This document shows positions 58,315 to 64,000 of a DNA stretch of 64,000 nt, piece after piece. The translations under genes were made by a program, and so were the position numbers. This stretch comes from Bog-756 sp963710495 (GTDB lineage Bacteria > Actinomycetota > Acidimicrobiia > Acidimicrobiales > RAAP-2): the NCBI GenBank assembly GCA_963710495.1, contig CAVQAI010000016.1, positions 186,001 to 250,000 on the forward strand. The letters run 5' to 3'. The notes below the pieces were generated by a model. It made no database searches and had not been told where the DNA came from. It worked only from the letters and a program-made list of their open reading frames with translations. Positions within the stretch are counted from its first letter, which is position 1, and every line of letters starts with the position of its first letter.

Positions 58315-58423
58315 GATCCCCCTCCTGCATCTTCAGCCAACCGGTGCCCTCGGCGGTCCTTCGGCGGCGACCGGGCGTCCGGGTGACCACGGCCGGGGCC
58401 AAGGCCTCCAGCTACACCGAGCG

Positions 58424-59620
58424 TCAACCCGAGATCTGCAGGAGGAGTTGTTGTGTCGAGCCGGCCGGGTTGGCTTCCTGGCTGACGGGAATGGCGATGG
58501 TGAAGGTGAGTGTGTACGCGTGGCCGGAGGCAACCTTTAGGGTCGGCATGGACAGGGCCGACGACGACCCTGCCTCCAGGCTCACCCGGGCCTGCGTCAC
58601 CCCACCGCCGGCTCCGGCGGGCGGTGGGGGCGTGCCAGGAGGATCGGCGAGCGCCAGGGTCTCGGTCAGCCGCACGACGGGCTCCACCACCGTTCCGCAA
58701 TTGGTCACGGTCACCGTGGCCGCGAGCGAGCCCGTCGGCGGCATCACCATCGGGGCGCCGGCGTTGGGCTGCGACCGGGGTGCGGTGCATCCCGAGATGG
58801 TGGTCTGCGGGCCACCCGAGGCCACCGGGGCTGGATCGAGGCCGACGGCCGTGATGATCAGCTGGTGGAAGGGCCGCAACGCCGCCGACCCATTGAGCAA
58901 GGCGGCGGCCGCACCGAGACGGGCCGGACCGAGTGGGGCGGCAGCCACCGGGGCGGGAACCCAGACCGAAGGCGGAAGCCGGATCGGGAGCCGCACGGCG
59001 CGGATGTCGGCGGCGAGCGATCGGTACTGGTCGTCGGCGTGCTGGAAGAGAACGCCGGCCGCGGTCATGCCCGTCGCCGCCTGATCGGGCGAGATCAGCA
59101 GCGTGGGTGTCGTCGAGGCCGGTGCTTCCGGGGCGCCGGCCACCGGCAACGGGCTCATCCCGAGCATCTGGTCGATGTTCGAGCGGAGGGCGAGCGCCGC
59201 CGACGCCCGGTTCGACATCACCATGGTGAGCCGGGACCCGACATCGGCCGTGGGTGGAGGAGGTTCCAATGCTTCGGCCCGGGAGGCCTCGGCCGACGTC
59301 GAATTCACCGCCTCGTCGAGGCCTTGCTGCAGGGTGGCCCGCGCCCGGAACGGGATGGGACCGTTGGCCAGCTGGGGGGCACCGTCCATCAGGGACGCCA
59401 GTTGACTGCCGGTTTGATTGGAGGCCGACACCAGCTTGGAGGCCATGGCGCCGTACCCGGAGTCGGTGGCGGCGCGGAACTGAACCGACTGCGCGTTGAT
59501 CTCGATCAGTGATCCGATGGCCAGCGCCACGGCCACCGCCACCAGCAACGCGGCCACGATGCGGCCCCCACGGCTGCGCCGGCCGGCGGAGTGACCTCGT
59601 CTCCGTCGGGCTCTGGGCAT
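58424..59620 (-). CDS. Unknown protein with N-terminal membrane anchor, large exported domain
   Basis: Not recognised. 398 residues: a very basic first 20 (RARRRRGHSAGRRSRGGR), one membrane helix (about 21-40), then an Ala/Pro/Ser-rich helical region. C-terminal ~120 residues look beta-rich (AATVTVTNCGTVVEPVVRLTETL, TLTFTIAIPV), like an Ig-like or CARDB fold, with two Cys (ISGCTA and TNCGT) that may pair. Positive-inside topology puts the domain outside. It starts 186 bases after the sulfoquinovose gene, on the same strand. Confidence 0.75.
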   Translation of the reverse strand: MPRARRRRGHSAGRRSRGGRIVAALLVAVAVALAIGSLIEINAQSVQFRAATDSGYGAMASKLVSASNQTGSQLASLMDGAPQLANGPIPFRARATLQQGLDEAVNSTSAEASRAEALEPPPPTADVGSRLTMVMSNRASAALALRSNIDQMLGMSPLPVAGAPEAPASTTPTLLISPDQAATGMTAAGVLFQHADDQYRSLAADIRAVRLPIRLPPSVWVPAPVAAAPLGPARLGAAAALLNGSAALRPFHQLIITAVGLDPAPVASGGPQTTISGCTAPRSQPNAGAPMVMPPTGSLAATVTVTNCGTVVEPVVRLTETLALADPPGTPPPPAGAGGGVTQARVSLEAGSSSALSMPTLKVASGHAYTLTFTIAIPVSQEANPAGSTQQLLLQISG

Positions 59621-59627
59621 CCCGACG

Positions 59628-59633
59628 ACGATA
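59628..59633 (-). promoter_or_regulatory. -10 box, leaderless start of the anchored protein
   Basis: Minus strand TATCGT ends seven bases before the ATG at 59620; no ribosome-binding site in between. Confidence 0.5.
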
Positions 59634-59806
59634 GTGCCGTCGACCTGCCCCGGACCTACGGCGAACTGGTGTCGCGACGCCTTCGGCCCGACCGGTCGCG
59701 CATCACTACGTCAGCGCCCGTCCCCGGCCGCGTGCACGCCGATCCGCCGGAGCGACCGCCTCGGCCGTGGCCACCGGCCCCGACCGGCGGGGCAGGCGTC
59801 GGCGTC

Positions 59807-61051
59807 CTAGCGGACGAAGAGGGTGGCGCCGTCGCCACCGGCGGCCGGCACAGTGTCCCGGTCGGCCATCGCCGTGTCGGACCCGCCCGCCGTGACGAGG
59901 TCGCTGGCCGTGCTCCGCCACTCCACGGTGGGGCGGATGGCATCGAGGTCGGCATTGGCCCGGTACTTGTGGGCCACGGCCAGGATCGACTGGAGGACCG
60001 GGTCGGTCAGGAGGTGGGGCACCAGTCCCAGGTCGAGCAACTTGGTGTGCGCCGCCCGGTAGTAGTGGTCCTCCTTCTCCACCCGCGGATCGGCACAGTT
60101 CTCGATGGTGGCATCGCCGTCGAACGCGGCCACCACCATCTCTGCCATCTCGCCCACCGAGAACGATTCGGTGAACTGGTTGAAGACTCTGAACTCGCCG
60201 CGGTCAGCCGGGTTCTCCAAGGCCAGCTCGACGCAGGCCAGAGTGTCGAGGATGTTCAACATCCCTCGGGTCTGTCCACCCGACCCGTACACGGTCAGCG
60301 GATGGTCGGTGACGGCCTGCACGCAGAACCGGTTGAGGACGGTCCCGAACACGCCGTCGTAGTCGAAGCGGGTGGCCAGGTCCGGGTGCAGCCTCGTCTC
60401 TTCGGTCTCGTGGCCGTACACGATGCCCTGATTGAGATCGGTCGCTCGCAGCCCCCAGATCCGGCACCCGAACATGATGTTGGCGCTGTCGTGGACTTTG
60501 GACAGGTGGTAGAAGGAGCCGGGCTGCTTCGGGTAGGGGAGGACGTCGGTGCGACCCCGGTGGGTGATCTCGATGAAGCCCTCTTCGATATCGATGTTGG
60601 GGGTGCCGTACTCCCCCATCGTGCCCAACTTCACCAAATGGATGTCCCGATCCCGCTCGGCTATGGCGTACAGGAGGTTGAGGGTCCCGGCCACGTTGTT
60701 CACCTGCGTATAGACGGCGTGCTGCTGGTCGATCATCGAGTAGGGGGCCGAGCGTTGCTCGGCAAAATGCACCACTGCATCGGGCTCGAATGATGCAAAG
60801 GTCGCACCGACGAACGCGGCGTCGGTGAGATCGCCGACGAACAGATCCATGGTCAGTCCCGAGACCTCGTGCCAGCGACGGCACCGCCGCTGCAGACTGA
60901 CAATGGGCACGAGGCTGTCGACACCCATCTCGAGGTCGTATCCGCGACGGGCGAAGTTGTCGACCACCCCGACCTGATGCCCCCGTCGGGACAGGTACAA
61001 CGCTGTCGGCCAACCGAGATAGCCGTCACCACCCAATACCAAGATCTTCAT
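59807..61051 (-). CDS. sqdB: UDP-sulfoquinovose synthase (SQD1/SqdB)
   Basis: A 414-residue NAD-dependent SDR that adds sulfite to UDP-glucose, the committed step to sulfoquinovosyl lipids or glycans. Rossmann loop GGDGYLGWP; LGTMGEYGTPNIDIEEGFI; the Tyr-Lys pair in FYHLSKVHD; DLNQGIVYG; RVEKEDHYY near the end. These are SQD1-specific rather than general epimerase motifs. ATG at 61051 has AGGAG upstream. No sulfoquinovosyltransferase is adjacent. A palindrome precedes it. Confidence 0.93.
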   Translation of the reverse strand: MKILVLGGDGYLGWPTALYLSRRGHQVGVVDNFARRGYDLEMGVDSLVPIVSLQRRCRRWHEVSGLTMDLFVGDLTDAAFVGATFASFEPDAVVHFAEQRSAPYSMIDQQHAVYTQVNNVAGTLNLLYAIAERDRDIHLVKLGTMGEYGTPNIDIEEGFIEITHRGRTDVLPYPKQPGSFYHLSKVHDSANIMFGCRIWGLRATDLNQGIVYGHETEETRLHPDLATRFDYDGVFGTVLNRFCVQAVTDHPLTVYGSGGQTRGMLNILDTLACVELALENPADRGEFRVFNQFTESFSVGEMAEMVVAAFDGDATIENCADPRVEKEDHYYRAAHTKLLDLGLVPHLLTDPVLQSILAVAHKYRANADLDAIRPTVEWRSTASDLVTAGGSDTAMADRDTVPAAGGDGATLFVR

Positions 61052-61086
61052 GCTCCCTCTCCTTTCACGGCCGACAGCGCCTCCCC

Positions 61087-61113
61087 TTCCCGAATCACGT
61101 CTTGATTCGGGAA
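61087..61113. promoter_or_regulatory. 11-bp perfect palindrome upstream of sqdB
   Basis: TTCCCGAATCA (61087-61097), loop CGTCT, TGATTCGGGAA (61103-61113): all 11 pairs match. It is 36 bases upstream of the sqdB ATG and lower in GC than its surroundings. Neither side has a T-run, so an operator or a 5'-UTR structure is more likely than a terminator. Confidence 0.7.
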
Positions 61114-61512
61114 CACTGCGGGGTGGCCCACACCTCTCGTTCGGCAACGGTCGTCGGAACAACCTCTCCTACCCACTCGGTGACGCAAAAAGCGCCTTCT
61201 TTCTATCATCCACCTGGCCCGTCGCGTCTCGCTGGCTCGACTCTCGCCTATTTGCCTTGGAGCAGCCTGAGAATGGGATCCGAAGCGGCTGGACGGGCCC
61301 TCACACCTCTCGGAGAGTGACCATGACCTCACCTCTCGGGGAGTTCCCCGAGACCAACCCCGGCCGACGACACCTCGACCGGCGTCCTCTTCGTCGACAT
61401 CGACGCCGCGTTCCGTGTGTTCCCACGGTCGGGCCGATCGACCGGGTGGGCGGGAATCAGCCGGGAGGCGGTGCCTGGCGGTTCGACTCGATGCCGAAAC
61501 GGATGCCGAGTA
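61114..61512. other. Intergenic region sqdB-rmuC, no gene
   Basis: About 400 bases with no supported frame. It contains a small GACGCAAAAAGCGCC hairpin near 61182 and a low-GC patch at 61195-61215, a possible promoter area for sqdB, but no -10/-35 pair convinced me. Confidence 0.4.
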
Positions 61513-62970
61513 TCAGCTCCCGGGCCGCCGAGCGCCGGACACCACCGATTCGCCCATGTCTTCTGGCACGTCGAGAAACGGGAGCTCGATGGCGGCCGGA
61601 CCCAGCTCGGGTGATTGCAGCGCCCTGGTGGTCGAGTCGACGGGTGGCGGCGGGTCGAGGGTGCGCTCGGCGCCGACCACGCCCATCTCTGCGAATCGCC
61701 GGGCGGTAACCAACACCCGGCCCTCGAGCGAGCCGACGGCCTTGTTATAGGCGGCCACGGCGGTGTTGAGCCCCTTGCCGACGGCACCGACGTGTTCGCC
61801 CAGCACCGACAGACGCTGGTAGAGCTCGGCCCCGAGGGTCTGGACCTCGCGGGCATTTTCGGCCAGGGACTCCTGTTGCCATCCGTAGGCCACGGCCCGG
61901 AGGAGGGCGATGAGCGAGGTGGGCGTGGCGAGGAGCACGTGGTTGGCGACGGCGTACTCCATGAGGCCGGGCTCGTGCTCGAGGGCGGCCGACAGCAGTG
62001 GGTCGCCCGGGATGAAGGCCACGACGAACTCGGGAGAGGGATCGACGCTCTTCCAGTACTCCTTCTTCGACAGCGCGTCCACGTGGGCCTTCATCTGTCG
62101 CCCGTGGTTGGCCAGGCAGCTGCGCCGCGACGTCTCGTCATCGGCGTCGTTGGCGTCGAGGAACGCCTGCATCGGCACCTTGGCGTCCACCGCCACGTTC
62201 TTGCTCCCCGGGAGGTGGACCACCATGTCCGGACGGACGCGGCCGCCGTCCGCCTCCGAGGTGACCTGCTCCTCGAAGTCGCAATGCTCCAGCATCCCGG
62301 CCATCTCGACGACCCGGCGCAGCTGCAGCTCCCCCCAGCGACCCCGCGTCTGCGGCGAGCGCAACGCCGTGACCAGATTGCGCGTCTCCTTTTGGAGCTG
62401 GTCATGGGAGGTGGAGAGATACTTCATCTGCTCGGTCAGCGAGGTGTAGGCCCTCTGACGCTCGACCTCCAGCCGCCGCATACCCTCCTCGTACTTGCCG
62501 AGCTGGTCCCCGATCGGCCGCAACAGCTGCTCGATGGCCTCCTGCCGCTTGGCCAGCTCCCCTTCGGCGGCTTGGCGCGTCTCGTTGAGCTTCACGTCGG
62601 CGAGTTGGAGGAACTGTTCGTTGTTCCGTTGCAGGGCCGACGCCGACAGCCGGGCGAACTCCCCGGTCATCTGCTCCCTGGCCTGGTCGAAGGCGGCCGC
62701 CCGCTGGTCGGCGGCGCGGCGCTCGGCCTCGAGCTCGGCCGTGAGACGGGCCCCCTCGGCGTAGGTCAGGCCGAGACGGTGCTGCTGGTCGGCGACGAGC
62801 GAACGCAGCTCGGCCACCTCCCCCACCAGCTTCCCGTTCTGTTCGAACGCGTCCGCCAGGCGTGCCTCGGCCGCCCGGGTACCGGCCATGTGGTTGGCGC
62901 GGACCCACAGGCCCGCCGCCACCCCCGCCGCCATTCCGACGACGAGTCCGAGTATGAGACCGATGAGCAT
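61513..62970 (-). CDS. rmuC: RmuC family DNA recombination protein
   Basis: A 485-residue protein: N-terminal membrane helix (about 2-25), a long coiled coil (about 35-210), and a C-terminal PD-(D/E)XK nuclease-like domain with RGRWGELQLRRVVEMAGM and RPDMVVHLPGSKNVAVDAKVP. RmuC limits inversions at inverted repeats; biochemistry is not settled. ATG at 62970 has GGAAGGA upstream; the longer frame is rejected. The last ~60 residues are not conserved. Confidence 0.93.
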   Translation of the reverse strand: MLIGLILGLVVGMAAGVAAGLWVRANHMAGTRAAEARLADAFEQNGKLVGEVAELRSLVADQQHRLGLTYAEGARLTAELEAERRAADQRAAAFDQAREQMTGEFARLSASALQRNNEQFLQLADVKLNETRQAAEGELAKRQEAIEQLLRPIGDQLGKYEEGMRRLEVERQRAYTSLTEQMKYLSTSHDQLQKETRNLVTALRSPQTRGRWGELQLRRVVEMAGMLEHCDFEEQVTSEADGGRVRPDMVVHLPGSKNVAVDAKVPMQAFLDANDADDETSRRSCLANHGRQMKAHVDALSKKEYWKSVDPSPEFVVAFIPGDPLLSAALEHEPGLMEYAVANHVLLATPTSLIALLRAVAYGWQQESLAENAREVQTLGAELYQRLSVLGEHVGAVGKGLNTAVAAYNKAVGSLEGRVLVTARRFAEMGVVGAERTLDPPPPVDSTTRALQSPELGPAAIELPFLDVPEDMGESVVSGARRPGS

Positions 62971-63184
62971 GTCGAGTCCTTCCAGGGTCCTGCTCGGGCA
63001 CGTGGAGGCCCGCGGCCAGCGTACCGACGGGGTGTGACGACAACGGGGACTCCCCCCGGTGACAGAGGTCCCCGAAGGGGGCGATCTGCCTGGTAGGCAG
63101 GCCGACGGGCCACCGGTTGGGCACCGCGCCGCGGCCGCCCGATCCACCGGCGGGCGGCCCGACGGGGTCCCTTGGCCCGTATGC

Positions 63185-63190
63185 CAGCAT
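63185..63190 (+). promoter_or_regulatory. -10 box, leaderless start of ndh
   Basis: CAGCAT ends seven bases before the GTG at 63198; no ribosome-binding site. Confidence 0.45.
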
Positions 63191-63197
63191 TGACCCC

Positions 63198-64000
63198 GTG
63201 CATCGCGTGGTCATCGTCGGAGCCGGCTTCGCCGGGCTGGCGGCGGGCCGGGCCCTCGTCGGCGAGCCGGTCGAGGTGACCATCGTCGACCAGCACAACT
63301 TCCACACCTTTCTACCCATGCTCTACGAGGTCGCCACCGCCGGGCTCGACCCGGGCGACGTGGCCTACCCGGTGCGGGCGATCTTCGGGAAGGCCCCCAA
63401 TGTCAATTTCCGACTGGCTCGGGTGACCGGCGTCGACTGGGAGCGGCGCCTGGTGACCCTCGAAGGCGCCGATCCGCTGCCGTTCGACTCGATCATCGTG
63501 GCCAGCGGGGCGACGGCGAAATTCTTCGGGATCCCCGGGGCGGCGGAATTCAGCTTCCCCCTCTACGTCCTCAACGACGCCCGAAGGCTCCGGGACCACG
63601 TGCTCCGGCGCTTCGAGGAGGCCGACGCCCACCCCGCCCGGGCCGCCGAGGGGGCCCTGACCTTCGTCGTCGTGGGCGGTGGACCCACCGGGGTCGAGGT
63701 CGCCGGCGCGCTGGCCGAGCTGTTGGACGTCGCTGTCCGCCACGACGGCTTCACCTTCGCCCGGTCCACCGGCCGGATCATCCTGGTCGACGGGCTCGAC
63801 CGCCTGCTCGGCGCGTTCAAGCCCTCGGCGGCCGCCTACGCCGCCGACACCCTCATGGGACGGGGGATCGAGCTTCGGCTCGGGCACATGGTGAAGCGGG
63901 TCACCGACACCTGCGTCGAGCTCGACGACGGCACCCAGATCCCCACCGAGACGGTGGTGTGGGCCGGCGGGGTGACGGTCGAGGACACCGTGGCCAGCCG
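63198..64000 (+). CDS. ndh: Type II NADH dehydrogenase, C-terminus cut by window edge
   Basis: The visible 267 residues hold the FAD fold (VVIVGAGFAGLAAGRAL) and NADH fold (VVVGGGPTGVEVAGALAEL near 155-173), plus VVWAGGV. NDH-2 oxidises NADH with a quinone without pumping protons at the membrane face. HNFHTFLPMLYEVATAGLDPGDVAYPVR is family-typical. The C-terminal membrane-binding part lies past the window. GTG at 63198, apparently leaderless. Confidence 0.93.
   Translation, partial: MHRVVIVGAGFAGLAAGRALVGEPVEVTIVDQHNFHTFLPMLYEVATAGLDPGDVAYPVRAIFGKAPNVNFRLARVTGVDWERRLVTLEGADPLPFDSIIVASGATAKFFGIPGAAEFSFPLYVLNDARRLRDHVLRRFEEADAHPARAAEGALTFVVVGGGPTGVEVAGALAELLDVAVRHDGFTFARSTGRIILVDGLDRLLGAFKPSAAAYAADTLMGRGIELRLGHMVKRVTDTCVELDDGTQIPTETVVWAGGVTVEDTVAS

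Noticed and set aside
61087..61113. Rho-independent terminator upstream of sqdB
   Set aside because: No T-run on either strand and it lies in the 5' leader of sqdB, not after a gene.
50085..64000. Possible defence island or prophage in the accessory part
   Set aside because: No integrase, nuclease-toxin, restriction, phage or transposase gene was found; genes are metabolic or surface related.

Overview
The window is a GC-rich chromosomal segment (third codon positions almost always G or C) from an actinobacterium. Evidence: the gene order udg-tsaE-tsaB-rimI-tsaD-groES-groEL, the tRNA-Thr/tRNA-Met/rpmG/tRNA-Trp/secE/nusG block, the zinc-ribbon form of S14, frequent GTG/TTG starts, promoters of the TTGNNN / TANNNT type and leaderless genes. 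The mix of genes (MptA/B-type mannosyltransferase, UDP-sulfoquinovose synthase, type 2 NADH dehydrogenase) and the extended ribosomal proteins fit a deep-branching group such as Acidimicrobiia, but this is an inference without a tree. No mobile element, CRISPR array, prophage or rRNA gene was seen.

Layout. Bases 1-2600: the end of a Nudix CoA-pyrophosphatase-like gene and groES-groEL behind a promoter with a CIRCE operator. Bases 2600-14000 (all minus strand): a probable single operon read from a promoter at 13936-13964 to a perfect hairpin at 2612-2637, carrying L13, S9, glmM, glmS, acpS, nnr, alr, a family-4 uracil-DNA glycosylase and the t6A/RimI set tsaE-tsaB-rimI-tsaD. Bases 14000-18440: infA-rpmJ-rpsM-rpsK-rpsD-rpoA-rplQ-truA. 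Bases 18500-31400: the S10/spc cluster from rplC to map, with many stop-start overlaps (TGATG, ATGA, GTGA). Bases 31740-36770: the str cluster rpsL-rpsG-fusA-tuf with rpsJ attached behind tuf. Bases 36850-44760: rpoB-rpoC. Bases 45000-49500: rplL, rplJ, rplA, rplK, nusG, secE, rpmG and three tRNAs.

Bases 49500-64000 are accessory or metabolic: a GNAT acetyltransferase, a GT-C mannosyltransferase, tRNA-Tyr, YajQ, a two-gene membrane module with ExxE motifs, GtrA, a GH1 glycosidase, TesB, citrate synthase, an anchored protein of unknown function, UDP-sulfoquinovose synthase, RmuC and the start of a type 2 NADH dehydrogenase.

Most of the window makes and runs the translation and transcription machinery and feeds cell-wall precursor synthesis. 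Novelty lies in details: long acidic or Ala/Lys-rich tails on L22, L29, L30, L10, S3 and NusG; an infA that seems to start at CTG; the separation of rpsJ from the S10 operon; a set of leaderless genes; an 11-bp palindrome in front of the sulfoquinovose gene; and three places (end of rpoB, rpoC, small membrane gene) where a single-base indel disturbs a frame, which may reflect sequence error.
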